Of a stretch of 64,000 bases of DNA, positions 28,942 through 38,331 are shown in pieces. A model generated the notes under the pieces. That model was given only the letters and a program-made list of their open reading frames with translations, ran no database searches and was not told where the DNA came from. A program made the position numbers and the translations under genes. The DNA comes from an uncultured Puniceicoccaceae bacterium (lineage in GTDB: Bacteria > Verrucomicrobiota > Verrucomicrobiia > Opitutales > Coraliomargaritaceae). The first letter of the stretch is position 1. The number at the start of each line of letters is the position of its first letter. The stretch is from assembly GCA_905479975.1 (NCBI GenBank), contig CAJQOS010000053.1, forward strand, positions 25,660-89,659. Direction: 5' to 3'.

Positions 28942-30722
28942 AATGGGGTAATCGCCTCCTTAAGTTCGCCGCAGTGCAACATCATCGAACCATAATACGG
29001 GTTCATTAACTCTCGGTCACTTTGCAGCCAGTCGGCACCACGGTCTTCATACACCATAGGGCAGTGCATCAAATACAACTCACCTGAAAAGGCATCGGGG
29101 TTTGCTTTGACGGCTGCAATCATCGCATTCGACAGTGCCTCGAAATGCGGCCGTCGTATGCCGTCCAACGAATCCGCGGCCATCATGACATGGATCAAAT
29201 CAGCCATCGCCCCAACATGCCCGGTGATCGCCATCATGGCTTTGAGCGCTTCCTTCGAAGCGGGCAAATCATCCGCAGCCAGAGCGACTTGTAGTTCCAA
29301 ATACGGTGCCATCAACTCGATTGCCACCTCGACAGATTGCACCATGGTATCACCCGAGCCTGCCTGCATCGACATCATACTCGACTTCGCCTGAATCTGT
29401 AGCGCACTATCGATTTTGAATGCGCCGCGTGTGACCACCCGCTCCCCTGCTTTCAAGCCGGAGACCACGATAAACACATCGCCCGCCTTCGGGCCTAAGA
29501 CCACCTCGCGCCCCTCGTAGGTGGGACGCTCCGTATCCGGCACGGCTACATAGACCACCGCACGCTTGCCGGTCTGCAACACGGCGGAAGCCGGAACGAC
29601 GAGCGGCGCCTCTTGCTCTGATAGATCGACATAACCGAGCTTCTCCGCAGTTACCAAATCCATACCACACAGGTCACAAGAGCCCTCGTCGACTTTGACG
29701 ACTTCGGGATGCATCGGGCAGATCCATTTATCCGAAAAGTCAGGCGCAAAGACATGCCCATTGGCACCGATACGCGAGCGCACGATACCGCGCACAAACA
29801 TCCCCGGCTTGAGCCGACCATCCGCATTCGCAACATTCACGCGCACCCGCACCGTGTGCGTCTGGCGATTCAGTTCCGGCTCGATAAAGGCGATCTGCCC
29901 CGTGAACGTTTCGCCCGGATACGCTTCGACCGAAAACTCCACCGACTGCCCGTAGCGCAACCATGACAAATCGGATTCGTATGCATCTAGGAACAGCCAC
30001 AACTGACTCAGATCGACGATACGAAACAGCGGCTCACCGGTCTTCACATAATCCCCCTCTTTCACCTCCTTAGCGACCACCACACCTTCGATCGGCGCGC
30101 GCAGCTCGAAATGATCCAGGACCTTACCAGATGCCAGCAACGCATCGATTTGCTCCGGCAATAAACCCCACAGCCGCAATTTCTCGCGCGCGGCCATCGT
30201 GATCGAGCTGTCCGGGGCGCGTTGATACGAGGTCTGCAACTCACGCTGCGCGGAGAGTAAATCCGGACTATAGACTTCCGCCAAATGCTCTCCGCGTTTC
30301 ACTGGCACGCCCGTGTAATTCACATAGAGCGTGTCGATCCGCGCCGGAAAACGCGCCGTTAGCGACTGCTCTCTAGTTTCATCGTATTCCAACTTCCCCA
30401 CCAGTCGGATCAACGCCTCGGGAAAATCCGCCTTCACTTCGGTGGTCGCAATCTCGGCCAGCGCACGCGAGCTTTCACTCATGCTCATCGCGCGCGGCCC
30501 GACATCGTTCGAGTCGTCTGCAACCAACGGAATCAAATCCATACCACAGATCGGGCAATCGCCCGACTCGGGTAGAATGATTTGCGGATGCATCGAGCAA
30601 GTCCATGTCGTCGTAACTGCCGCGTTGTCGGCATCGGGAGATTCCGACGTGGAGGCATCACAGCCAACCAGTAAGGCTGCGTAACATGTAAGGATTCCTG
30701 CGAATATTGATTTCGTTTTCAT
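28938..30722 (-). CDS. cusB: Efflux RND periplasmic adaptor with two metal-binding modules and DUF3347
   Basis: This periplasmic membrane-fusion protein links the RND pump to TolC, 594 residues. A lipoprotein signal ends at Cys21 (LLVGC). A heavy-metal-binding module (TCSMHPQIILPESGDCPICG) is at residues 40-66. A second, WICPMHPEVVKVDEGSCDLC, is inserted at about 330-356 inside the adaptor barrel region. Residues about 445-590 are a DUF3347-like domain with HCPMVYEDRG and NPYYGSMMLHCGE, Met/His/Cys-rich as in copper-handling proteins. The domain mix points to Cu(I)/Ag(I). It is co-transcribed with the pump and TolC. Confidence 0.9.
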   Translation of the reverse strand: MKTKSIFAGILTCYAALLVGCDASTSESPDADNAAVTTTWTCSMHPQIILPESGDCPICGMDLIPLVADDSNDVGPRAMSMSESSRALAEIATTEVKADFPEALIRLVGKLEYDETREQSLTARFPARIDTLYVNYTGVPVKRGEHLAEVYSPDLLSAQRELQTSYQRAPDSSITMAAREKLRLWGLLPEQIDALLASGKVLDHFELRAPIEGVVVAKEVKEGDYVKTGEPLFRIVDLSQLWLFLDAYESDLSWLRYGQSVEFSVEAYPGETFTGQIAFIEPELNRQTHTVRVRVNVANADGRLKPGMFVRGIVRSRIGANGHVFAPDFSDKWICPMHPEVVKVDEGSCDLCGMDLVTAEKLGYVDLSEQEAPLVVPASAVLQTGKRAVVYVAVPDTERPTYEGREVVLGPKAGDVFIVVSGLKAGERVVTRGAFKIDSALQIQAKSSMMSMQAGSGDTMVQSVEVAIELMAPYLELQVALAADDLPASKEALKAMMAITGHVGAMADLIHVMMAADSLDGIRRPHFEALSNAMIAAVKANPDAFSGELYLMHCPMVYEDRGADWLQSDRELMNPYYGSMMLHCGELKEAITPL

Positions 30723-30730
30723 GTCTGTGG

Positions 30731-31996
30731 TTAATTGATTGCTCCAGTCAGAGCGTTGAGTGCAGCGTCGGCTTGGGTAACTTTGGCCATGGCGCGTGCG
30801 TAGTTTAAATGCATCTCCAGCAGCGCCCGTTCGCTATCGATCAGTTCCAGCACCGAGAGCTGTCCGCTTTCGTAAGCAGTGCGTGAATTCTCAAGGGCTT
30901 GTTCCGCAATCGGAATCAGCCGCTCTTGATAACGCTGCACGCGTTGCGAACGATCTGCACGCGCGGCCAGCGTTGCGCTGAGCTCTGCTTTGAGTTGCAA
31001 TACGCGATCTCGATACAGCTGCTCAGCAGAGCGCTTATCGGCATTCGCCGCTAAAATCGCCGCGCTCTTTTTACTACCCCAGATCGGCACATTCACCGCC
31101 ATCGAAACACTCCATGGATCAGTGCCGGCGTCGGAGGCCAGACTATCATCGCCGACTTGGATGTAGTTCACTCCGACAGTAAAATCGGGGTATTTATCCA
31201 GCCGACTTAATTCCGCCCGTTGACTCGCACTGTCAGTGCGTTGTTTTAATGCCAGCAACTCGGGGTTTCGCATCTCCAGCGTCGCCAACATCGAGCGCAA
31301 CGATGGCAGCTCTCGATCCACAGGCGGATCCATCGTCATCTCGCCGAGTTCAGACTCTTCGATCGACAGCAAGGCAGCGAGTTCGGTGCGCTTCGCATAG
31401 CGCGCTTGCTCGTAGCGATCCAACTGATCTCGCGTGCGCTCCAACTCGACCTCAAGTCGCAGCAAGGCATTCAATGATCCCCCGCCCCGCACACGCTCTT
31501 CTACAATCGTTCGCATATCATCGATCAATTGCAGATTCGCCTCAGTCGATTGCACGGCCTGATCTTGATAGACTACTTCCGAATAGACGCTCGTCACATC
31601 GCGGCGCAAGGCCAGCACCCCCTGTTGATGTAGGTAAGACCACGTGTCGGCATTGCTTACGGCAAGTGCTTTACGCGTCTCCAACTTCTTCAACCACGGG
31701 ATCGTCTGACTCATCGAGTAGATCGCCTCCTGCGGCCCCGTGCGCGTCTCCACCGACTCACCAAAATAGGTGTATTGAATTTTTGGGTCTGGCAGCGCAG
31801 CCGCGCCAGCGATCCGCTCACGCGCACCTACCTGTTGTTGATGCAAAGCATTCAGCCCGAAATTGGCTGACTCCGCGCGTTGAATTGCCTGCCCCAACGA
31901 CAATGGTGCCGCCTGTGCAGTTGATAGGATCAGCCCCAATAAGGCGCTGAGAAGAACGCCACCGTGGGCGTATGGTATACATTTATAAGAAGTCAT
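30731..31996 (-). CDS. cusC: TolC-family outer-membrane channel
   Basis: This is the outer-membrane efflux channel of the metal export system, 421 residues. A signal peptide (LLSALLGLILSTAQA) precedes mature APLSLGQAIQRAESAN, the usual start of an OEP repeat. Two helical OEP repeats follow, with ALPDPKIQYTYFGES, GVNYIQVGDDS and the second repeat around VPIWGSKKSAAILAAN. Long alpha-helical heptads match the periplasmic tunnel. The stop is 8 bases before the adaptor start. It heads the structural genes of the cluster. Confidence 0.88.
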   Translation of the reverse strand: MTSYKCIPYAHGGVLLSALLGLILSTAQAAPLSLGQAIQRAESANFGLNALHQQQVGARERIAGAAALPDPKIQYTYFGESVETRTGPQEAIYSMSQTIPWLKKLETRKALAVSNADTWSYLHQQGVLALRRDVTSVYSEVVYQDQAVQSTEANLQLIDDMRTIVEERVRGGGSLNALLRLEVELERTRDQLDRYEQARYAKRTELAALLSIEESELGEMTMDPPVDRELPSLRSMLATLEMRNPELLALKQRTDSASQRAELSRLDKYPDFTVGVNYIQVGDDSLASDAGTDPWSVSMAVNVPIWGSKKSAAILAANADKRSAEQLYRDRVLQLKAELSATLAARADRSQRVQRYQERLIPIAEQALENSRTAYESGQLSVLELIDSERALLEMHLNYARAMAKVTQADAALNALTGAIN

Positions 31997-32064
31997 GAAT
32001 CATGATTGGTGTTCAGTTATTTCACAGCCATCCGGGCACGAAAAAGCCGGATCAAGCGTCTGAG

Positions 32065-32082
32065 CTACGCACACATGCGTAG
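32065..32082. promoter_or_regulatory. Perfect palindrome upstream of the TolC gene
   Basis: CTACGCA-CACA-TGCGTAG is a perfect 7+7 inverted repeat about 70 bases upstream of the TolC-gene start and 20 bases past the preceding stop. It could be an operator for a metal-responsive regulator or part of a terminator; no T-run follows. No regulator gene is nearby. Confidence 0.4.
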
Positions 32083-32100
32083 ATTGAAACAACGGACCAA

Positions 32101-32493
32101 TCAGATCCTATAGACACAATACACCTGTGCCAGCGACGGCGGCGGTGCTTGCGAAAGTGTGGACATCTCCACAGCAACCAACTCAACAGGCTCAAAGACC
32201 AAATGGTCAATCAGAGCCAATAAAACAGGTAACGTGAGCACGACATCGTGCATCGCAGCGACCTCCTTATGACTCGTCGCCTCATAATCCTTCAATGCCC
32301 GGTGTGGACATTCCGAAACATCATGTTCCTGCTGCTGCGTATCAGCAGTCATCGGCACATCCGACGACTGCGAACAGCAATGATGCACGGCAACTGCCGC
32401 CTCAGAATCGTCCACAGTCAACACCTCTGCCGTGCAACAGCAGAACGGGTTGAAGATGGCACAGGCCATCAAAAGTTGGACGATTTTGGTCAT
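32101..32493 (-). CDS. Small Cys/His-rich secreted or membrane protein of the metal cluster
   Basis: This is a 130-residue protein starting MTKIVQLLMACAIFNPFCCC, a hydrophobic N-terminus with a Cys triplet. It continues with HHCCSQS, SECPHRA and scattered His/Met, then a hydrophobic helix MHDVVLTLPVLLALIDHLVF. It resembles in style the small Cys/His proteins often next to copper efflux genes (DUF2946-like), but no family can be proved. The start at 32493 is preferred over an upstream frame opening at 32580, which overlaps the previous gene's stop. It probably binds metal. Confidence 0.6.
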   Translation of the reverse strand: MTKIVQLLMACAIFNPFCCCTAEVLTVDDSEAAVAVHHCCSQSSDVPMTADTQQQEHDVSECPHRALKDYEATSHKEVAAMHDVVLTLPVLLALIDHLVFEPVELVAVEMSTLSQAPPPSLAQVYCVYRI

Positions 32494-32579
32494 CACAGCG
32501 ACGAAGGTATCTGGAAATAAGAGAAAATCAACTTCGGTTCTATTCCAGAAAAACAGACGCTGCCCCCGCCCGACAATCA

Positions 32580-33071
32580 CTACTTCTTCGGATTGACTTC
32601 GCGGAATGTCGTGACGAAGTCGGCCATCATATCGCGCAGTTCTTTTTTGATGACCTCCACTTGCTTCGAACCGGAGCTGGAGCTGCCGCGGCGGCGCATT
32701 TCAAAAACAGTGGCAACGGTTTTTTCGCCATTGCGATCAATCGTCACGAAATCACGCACTCTCACGATCAGTTCAAATTCGCCTGAAGCAATGCGACTCG
32801 AAGTATCGACCGAAAGCTCGACTAGTGGAATATTCACCTCTGGTTGATTCAACACATAGGTATTGAGATCAATATCCCCACGTCGAAGCTGGAGCTCCAG
32901 AATATCATTCAGATCGAGGCGTTCACTTAATTGAATATCAGTGGCCATCGATGTATCCACCGTCATGTAGAGCGAGTAAATACCCTTCAAGTGCGCGCTA
33001 TTGGCCTCATTGGCAGCCGCAGCAAATTGAACAGAAAGCAGAAACGAGAGGAACAGGCAAATACGGCGCAT
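32580..33071 (-). CDS. Secreted protein of unknown function
   Basis: This is a 163-residue protein with a signal peptide (MRRICLFLSFLLSVQFAAAA). The mature domain is predicted alpha/beta, with repeated acidic strand-like segments (GIYSLYMTVDTSMATDIQL, VELSVDTSSRIASGEFEL), a Ser-rich linker RRRGSSSSGSK, and a terminal helix EVIKKELRDMMADFVTTFRE. No known family is recognised. It precedes the metal cluster in the same direction and could share its transcript, but nothing in it suggests metal binding. Confidence 0.6.
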   Translation of the reverse strand: MRRICLFLSFLLSVQFAAAANEANSAHLKGIYSLYMTVDTSMATDIQLSERLDLNDILELQLRRGDIDLNTYVLNQPEVNIPLVELSVDTSSRIASGEFELIVRVRDFVTIDRNGEKTVATVFEMRRRGSSSSGSKQVEVIKKELRDMMADFVTTFREVNPKK

Positions 33072-33251
33072 AATAATTCGATGGGGTTGAGTTAACTAAA
33101 AACAGAGTTCGATCTCACAGAAGATCGAGTGACACCTAACTTAGTTTCAAGAATGGCTAAAACAATCACAAAAATTGCCGACACGACGAAATACGCAACC
33201 AGTCGCACGCGACTATTGACAAGCCTCCACCCCTCACGAATCTACTCAACC

Positions 33252-33734
33252 ATGCGTCTTCTCTTTCTCGCCCTGCTCAGCCTCCTATGCATTTCTTGCG
33301 CTTCCACCAAGAAGCCTGCAATCACCAGCGTAACCATTCTGGATATTAAGCCTCGTTACATCGAAACCGAGGACTTTAAGCGCGTCTCTGAATACATGAC
33401 GGGCAAGGAAAACCTCGGTAATCGAGTCATGATTCGCAGCGATAAGAGCGACCGCGCAGGCTACTATTTCGTGCTGATGCTCGACGAGAAGGTGCGCGAT
33501 CTGCCCGCTGGCACCTACATCGAGGGCGAGTTCTACACCCCGAAGACACTCGACAAACAAGACTACACCTTTCAGCTGCCCTCAAAACTGCCGAACAGCA
33601 AAGAGATCTTCATCGGTCTAACTGGTGAGGACTGGCCAAAGAAGAGCGCCGTGCCTGCAGCTTGGCGCTTCACCATCAAAAATTCCAATGGCGACGTGCT
33701 CGCCAGAGAAAAGAGCTATCTCTGGAGCCTGTAG
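33252..33734 (+). CDS. Putative lipoprotein of unknown function
   Basis: This has 160 residues starting MRLLFLALLSLLCISCASTK, a signal peptide whose lipobox-like end (CISC) has Cys at -3 instead of Leu and is therefore atypical. The mature part is a single beta-rich domain (ITSVTILDIKPRYIETEDF, AGYYFVLMLDEKVRDLPAG, VPAAWRFTIKNSNGDVL). No family is recognised. The start at 33252 is preferred; earlier in-frame codons from 33129 encode unlikely sequence. It is convergent with the phosphatidylserine decarboxylase gene, with 10 bases between the stops. Confidence 0.65.
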   Translation: MRLLFLALLSLLCISCASTKKPAITSVTILDIKPRYIETEDFKRVSEYMTGKENLGNRVMIRSDKSDRAGYYFVLMLDEKVRDLPAGTYIEGEFYTPKTLDKQDYTFQLPSKLPNSKEIFIGLTGEDWPKKSAVPAAWRFTIKNSNGDVLAREKSYLWSL

Positions 33735-33744
33735 ACGCAGCGCG

Positions 33745-34659
33745 TCAAACAACGACGCCACACTGCTCGCCCATTTTCGCGTAGACTTCGCGGCCTGCAG
33801 CAGCTTGCTCTAGTAAGTCGTCGTCAAAGCGGATCGCGCCTTTCTTATAGACCGTGGTCACGCACGAACCACCGAAAGAGAAATAGCCTTTATCCGCGCC
33901 CTTTTCGACATGGTTCCCAGCCTCAAAGGTCGGATGCATCCCGCCCACACAGGTCGCACCCACTTCCATCACGATCATCTTGCCAAAGGCATCGGACTGA
34001 ACCTCTGTCATCATGCGGCGATTCTCCCAAAGAATCGACAGCTTACGACGCAGCGCTAACGGACTGACTGAGCGTAGACTGCCATCTAAAATACGTGCCG
34101 CCCCCGCCTTACCAGAGACCGGGAAGTGATAGCGGTGATAATCCACTGGGCACAGTCGGGAAATTAACATCGAGCCGCCTTCGAACTCCGCAGCCAGCTC
34201 ATCACTCCCCAGAAACTTCGCTAAATCGAAGCGCTGTCCCTTAATATAAAAGCTGTCCGCCGCACTGACATTCTCAATCGCGAGGTGCCGCCCATCCGCA
34301 GGAAACGCAGCCACAGTCTCGCCAACCGCGATCGGACGCGCACTCGGCTTTAATTTACGATAGAAAAACTCGTTGAACGAACCATAGCTATCGGCGGAAT
34401 CGAGAAAGTCGTCCACATTCACGCCATAGTCCCGAATGAACGGGGCCACCTTTTCGCTGCTTGCCGGCTGATCCATGCGCCAGCCATACCAACGCGAGAA
34501 CCACAGCCGCTTCACCGCCAACTCGACCGTCAGCCGCCCCAGCGGGTTCCCATACGCCCAGCGCAAGAACGCTTCGCCATAGACCGACTCCGTTTCAACT
34601 TCACCACTGTGACGGTTAAAAAATTCAATCGGCGCTTCAAATAATTTGTTCTGACTCAT
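33745..34659 (-). CDS. psd: Phosphatidylserine decarboxylase proenzyme
   Basis: This makes phosphatidylethanolamine from phosphatidylserine at the inner membrane, 304 residues. Conserved parts: [42 protein letters not shown], and the self-cleavage site [12 protein letters not shown] near residue 265. There the Ser becomes the pyruvoyl group (GGS form instead of LGST). Length and motif suit the type II enzymes. The start is 4 bases after the CLC gene's stop, so the two are probably one operon. The ATG at 34659 is used, not the GTG just upstream. Confidence 0.93.
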   Translation of the reverse strand: MSQNKLFEAPIEFFNRHSGEVETESVYGEAFLRWAYGNPLGRLTVELAVKRLWFSRWYGWRMDQPASSEKVAPFIRDYGVNVDDFLDSADSYGSFNEFFYRKLKPSARPIAVGETVAAFPADGRHLAIENVSAADSFYIKGQRFDLAKFLGSDELAAEFEGGSMLISRLCPVDYHRYHFPVSGKAGAARILDGSLRSVSPLALRRKLSILWENRRMMTEVQSDAFGKMIVMEVGATCVGGMHPTFEAGNHVEKGADKGYFSFGGSCVTTVYKKGAIRFDDDLLEQAAAGREVYAKMGEQCGVVV

Positions 34660-34663
34660 CACT

Positions 34664-36028
34664 TTAATCCACGGTCGGTTTACCGCCGTATTGCTTCTTA
34701 TTGGTTTTAATGTCCTTCAACGTCGATTCCTGCCTCTCCGTGGTATGAAATTTCGACACCGCCACGCGCTGCGACGTGTAAATCCCGGTATGCCCACTGA
34801 AATAGTAAGCTGTAAAACAAGCCACCCCATAGTAAATCGCATTCTCGGCTCCGAACAACTCGATGCCCATCATCGTGCAGGCCAGTGGCGTATTGGTCGC
34901 GCCAGCGAACACCGCAATGAATCCGAGCCCTGCAAATAGATCGACCGGCGCACCCATAACCATCGCCAAGGTATTGCCCAAAGTCGCTCCGATAAAAAAC
35001 AACGGCGTCACTTCCCCGCCCTTAAAACCGAGACTCAACGTGATCGCAGTCAGCAGCAGCTTCCAAAACCAACTAAAGGACTCCGCACCGCCCTCCGAGA
35101 ATGCCGACATGATGCTCACACCGCCCTCATGCGGTGAAGTCACACCGAGGCCGAGATAATCCGTCGTGCCGAGCAGATAACTAATCCCCAGCACCAGCAC
35201 CGCGCCGACGACAGGGATCAGCCACTTACGCGTCATCCATTGCTGGCTCTTCGCCTTGAGCCGATGCGAGAGCTCCGCAAATCCATAACTCGCCAGCCCG
35301 AAACAAGCCCCTGCCATCAACACCTTCAACAGCAACACCAGATCAAACGAAATAAAGGGCAAGGCGCCCACCGCTTCCTTCGCCGAATATCCGATATGAT
35401 AGTGCGTGTGAGAAATGGGAAACGAGGTGCAAACGATGTCCGCCACCAAACTCGCGATCAAGCAAGGCATCAGCGCATCATATTTAATCCGACCGACAGC
35501 CAGCACCTCCAAGGCAAATATCGCCCCTGTGACAGGCGTGCCAAACACCGCACCAAATCCAGCCGCCATCCCTGCCATCAGCAAAATGCGCTTATCTTCA
35601 TGCTTGAGACCGAATTTCTTGGCACAATAGTCCGCCACACTGCCGCCCATTTGCACAGCCGTGCCCTCACGCCCAGCCGAGCCACCAAATAAATGCGTGA
35701 TCACCGTCGTAATCAGCACCAGCGGTGCCATACGAAATGGAATCCCTCCGCCCGGCTCATGGATCTCATCCATAATCAAATTATTGCCCGCCTCGGTATT
35801 TTTACCGTAACGGCTGTAGAGCCAATAAATACCGATCCCCGCGAGCGGCAGCAAGCCGATCAGCCACAAATTTGCCTGCCGAATATGAGTCGCAGCCTCC
35901 AGCAACCACAAAAATAGCGCCACCATCGCCCCGACCGCGATCGAGACTGGCAACACCAGCAGCGACCACCGCACCAAATGGCGGGCGATGCGTAATTGCT
36001 CAAATGCTAGTTTTGGAGTTTCAGACAT
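34664..36028 (-). CDS. CLC family anion/proton antiporter, probable fluoride type
   Basis: This is a CLC membrane protein of 454 residues with about ten hydrophobic segments. The selectivity-filter segment is [14 protein letters not shown] where chloride CLCs have GSGIP. The gating-glutamate motif is [17 protein letters not shown] (GREGT, not GREGP). Both are the signatures described for the CLC-F fluoride/H+ antiporter branch. The C-terminal [20 protein letters not shown] is the second anion-binding helix start. No fluoride riboswitch was recognised in the 190 bases upstream. It is followed directly by psd. Fluoride specificity is inference from motifs; CLC membership is firm. Confidence 0.88.
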   Translation of the reverse strand: MSETPKLAFEQLRIARHLVRWSLLVLPVSIAVGAMVALFLWLLEAATHIRQANLWLIGLLPLAGIGIYWLYSRYGKNTEAGNNLIMDEIHEPGGGIPFRMAPLVLITTVITHLFGGSAGREGTAVQMGGSVADYCAKKFGLKHEDKRILLMAGMAAGFGAVFGTPVTGAIFALEVLAVGRIKYDALMPCLIASLVADIVCTSFPISHTHYHIGYSAKEAVGALPFISFDLVLLLKVLMAGACFGLASYGFAELSHRLKAKSQQWMTRKWLIPVVGAVLVLGISYLLGTTDYLGLGVTSPHEGGVSIMSAFSEGGAESFSWFWKLLLTAITLSLGFKGGEVTPLFFIGATLGNTLAMVMGAPVDLFAGLGFIAVFAGATNTPLACTMMGIELFGAENAIYYGVACFTAYYFSGHTGIYTSQRVAVSKFHTTERQESTLKDIKTNKKQYGGKPTVD

Positions 36029-36218
36029 AATCGGATAAACTTGCTTGGCTTGAAACCTCGCAGCTGTAAAGCCTCCCCTTACATTTGCCGGAGGATGACA
36101 CGCGAAATCAACGGCCTGCTCCCCCTAAAAATACCTAAAATAAAGTGGTATTAGGCCTTGATCTTTCGCTGGCAGCCCCGTTTATTCCTCCGCTTTCACT
36201 TTCAACCAAGAGCACACC

Positions 36219-36380
36219 ATGTCACAACACAACAGTTTCAGAGCAACCACCGGCGGCGGTGGTAAGAAAAACAGAACAGTCCTCAAGCGTTTCGAACGCG
36301 TGGACCTACTTCGCCAACGTGGCGAGTGGAAAGAAGGCGATCGCGTGGTCGGCATCAAAAAGACCAAGCCAGCTGAATAA
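36219..36380 (+). CDS. Small basic protein (Verrucomicrobiota/Chlamydiae family)
   Basis: This 53-residue basic protein (MSQHNSFRATTGGGGKKNRT at the start, KRFERVDLLRQRGEWKEGDR in the middle, ending KKTKPAE) matches the small basic protein family restricted to Verrucomicrobiota, Chlamydiae and relatives. The family is suspected to be ribosome-associated. It stands alone, between the CLC gene and phosphoglycerate mutase, and has its own strong terminator 25 bases after the stop. This suggests high, independent expression. It is the best lineage marker in the window. Confidence 0.85.
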   Translation: MSQHNSFRATTGGGGKKNRTVLKRFERVDLLRQRGEWKEGDRVVGIKKTKPAE

Positions 36381-36404
36381 GCCCTGTGGTTTAATATTTT
36401 TAAG

Positions 36405-36434
36405 AAGCCCTTCCTTTACCGGAAGGGCTTTTTT
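36405..36434 (+). terminator. Terminator of the small basic protein gene
   Basis: AAGCCCTTCC pairs perfectly with GGAAGGGCTT across a 6-base loop, followed by T6. It lies 25 bases after the stop. Confidence 0.92.
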
Positions 36435-36630
36435 GTGAATGAGGGGGACGGCGCGCCGTGTCGAATGAATGGTCTGGCCATGAAGACATTTCTCGTAGTC
36501 GAGTTCCTTTAGGTGCTCGACCGACACGACGATTGATACCATTTCCTCCCAAATGGGCGGCCACCTAAAAGAAGCCACCCGCTGATACCGTTTCACATTC
36601 GTAATCGCGCAAAGTGCCAACTAAACCGCA

Positions 36631-36669
36631 CAAAAAAAGCCCGGCCTCCACACTGTGGAGCCGGGCTTT
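36631..36669 (-). terminator. Terminator of the phosphoglycerate mutase gene
   Basis: On the minus strand AAAGCCCGGCTCCAC pairs with GTGGAGGCCGGGCTTT (one-base bulge), followed by a T-run. It lies about 23 bases past the gpmI stop. Confidence 0.9.
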
Positions 36670-36691
36670 GAATTTGAAAAAATGCCGCGTG

Positions 36692-38296
36692 CTACTTGCC
36701 GCCAGGCTCTGAGCTTGCCGAAGAGAGCAGGCAGTTGCCGGTCATTGCTGCAGGCTGTTCGAGCCCCATCAACTCAAGGATCGTCGGTGCGATGTCCCCA
36801 AGCGCGCCACCTTCGAGCGTTGCGCGTCCCTTGCAGCCTGCGCCATACATGACGACTTCAACTGGGTTGAGTGTGTGCGCGGTGTGCGGGCCGTCATTCT
36901 CAGGGTTCCAGAGCTGATCGGAGTTACCGTGGTCAGCTGTGATGACTGCATGCCCACCGACACTGTCGATGGCATCCAATAGATCCTGCACGCATCCGTC
37001 GACGATCTCACAAGCTTTGATGCAGGCTTCGATCACACCCGTGTGCCCGACCATGTCGGGATTCGCGAAGTTGACAACGACTAGACCATACTTGCCGGAC
37101 TTGATCGCTTCGGCTGCCGCGTCGCGGATACCATAGGCCGACATCTCCGGCTTCTCGTCGTAAGTCGCGCAATCTTTGCGACTCGGGATGAGCGCACGGT
37201 CTTCACCGGGGAATGGCTCTTCGCGGTAATCGTTGAAGAAGAAGGTGACGTGTGGAAATTTCTCAGTCTCCGCGCAACGGAATTGCGGGATGCCCTTGTC
37301 AGAAATGTAGCTGGCGAGGATGTCCTTCATTTTCTCCGGCTTGAAGAAGATGATGTTATCGCAGAGCCCCTTTTGATACTCGCTCAATGTCGCGAAGTAA
37401 ATGTCGAGCTTCGCACCGCGATCAAATCCATCGAAATCGTCTTGGATGAACGCACGAGTCAACTCACGTGGACGGTCGCCGCGGAAGTTGCAGAAGATCA
37501 CGGAGTCGCCATCAGCGATCGTTGCCACTGGCTTGCCATCAACATCGAGCACAGCGGTCGGCGGGCAGAACTCGTCGCCCTTGGTGCCGTCAGTCTCGGG
37601 GTTGTCGTATTGATACTGAATGCCTGCTTCTGCGGATGTGGCAGTCGTCTCGATATTGCGACCAGTGAGGCAATCGTATGCGCGTTGCACACGATCCCAG
37701 CGGTTGTCGCGATCCATCGCCCAGTAGCGACCACAGAGCGACGCGATTTTTCCAAGGCCGATCTTAGCCATTTCAGCTTCGGCTTCTTTAATGAACTGCT
37801 TGCCACTGAACGGGCCAGTGTCGCGGCCATCAGTGAAGGCATGCAGATAAAGCTCTTGAACGCCCTCTTCCTTCGCGATGCGGATCAAGCCGTAGATGTG
37901 CTCCAACATCGCGTGGACACCAGCATCGGATACGAGACCCATCAAATGCAGCGCAGTGCCCTGTTCCTTCACATTGGCGATCGCCGCCTTGAATGACACA
38001 CTGTCCTTCACCGAGCCAGTTTCGATCCCCTTGTTAATACGGACGAGTTCTTGATCAACCACACGACCGGCACCGATATTTTGGTGGCCGACTTCGGAGT
38101 TCCCCATAATACCGACAGGCAAGCCGACATCGAGGCCGCACGCCATGATCTCTGTGCGAGGCCACTCAGCTGTGAGTCGATCCGCGCAAGGTGTCTTGGC
38201 GAGCTTGACCGCGTTATAGGAGTCTTGCTCCGAATTATGATTCTCCCCCCACCCGTCGCGGATGATAAGGACTACTGGTTTATAGGAATCAGACAT
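36692..38296 (-). CDS. gpmI: 2,3-bisphosphoglycerate-independent phosphoglycerate mutase
   Basis: This interconverts 3- and 2-phosphoglycerate in glycolysis, 534 residues. The alkaline-phosphatase-type metalloenzyme motifs are present: [12 protein letters not shown] (first metal Asp), [20 protein letters not shown] with the phosphorylated Ser, [33 protein letters not shown] and [13 protein letters not shown]. The first metal motif reads RDGWG where many homologues have LDGWG. It is monocistronic, with its own terminator downstream. Confidence 0.95.
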   Translation of the reverse strand: MSDSYKPVVLIIRDGWGENHNSEQDSYNAVKLAKTPCADRLTAEWPRTEIMACGLDVGLPVGIMGNSEVGHQNIGAGRVVDQELVRINKGIETGSVKDSVSFKAAIANVKEQGTALHLMGLVSDAGVHAMLEHIYGLIRIAKEEGVQELYLHAFTDGRDTGPFSGKQFIKEAEAEMAKIGLGKIASLCGRYWAMDRDNRWDRVQRAYDCLTGRNIETTATSAEAGIQYQYDNPETDGTKGDEFCPPTAVLDVDGKPVATIADGDSVIFCNFRGDRPRELTRAFIQDDFDGFDRGAKLDIYFATLSEYQKGLCDNIIFFKPEKMKDILASYISDKGIPQFRCAETEKFPHVTFFFNDYREEPFPGEDRALIPSRKDCATYDEKPEMSAYGIRDAAAEAIKSGKYGLVVVNFANPDMVGHTGVIEACIKACEIVDGCVQDLLDAIDSVGGHAVITADHGNSDQLWNPENDGPHTAHTLNPVEVVMYGAGCKGRATLEGGALGDIAPTILELMGLEQPAAMTGNCLLSSASSEPGGK

Positions 38297-38331
38297 AAGT
38301 TGTATGTTGGAATGAAAATTCTAGTGATGGA

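Larger units (their letters stand above)
36381..36691. other. Intergenic region with two terminators
   Basis: Between the small basic protein and the phosphoglycerate mutase gene there are two convergent terminators (36405-36434 plus, 36631-36669 minus). About 195 bases between them show no supported gene, repeat or RNA signature. Confidence 0.6.

Noticed and set aside
36029..36218. Possible fluoride riboswitch upstream of the CLC gene
   Set aside because: I looked for the conserved crcB-motif segments on the minus strand and did not recognise them; a covariance-model search would be decisive.
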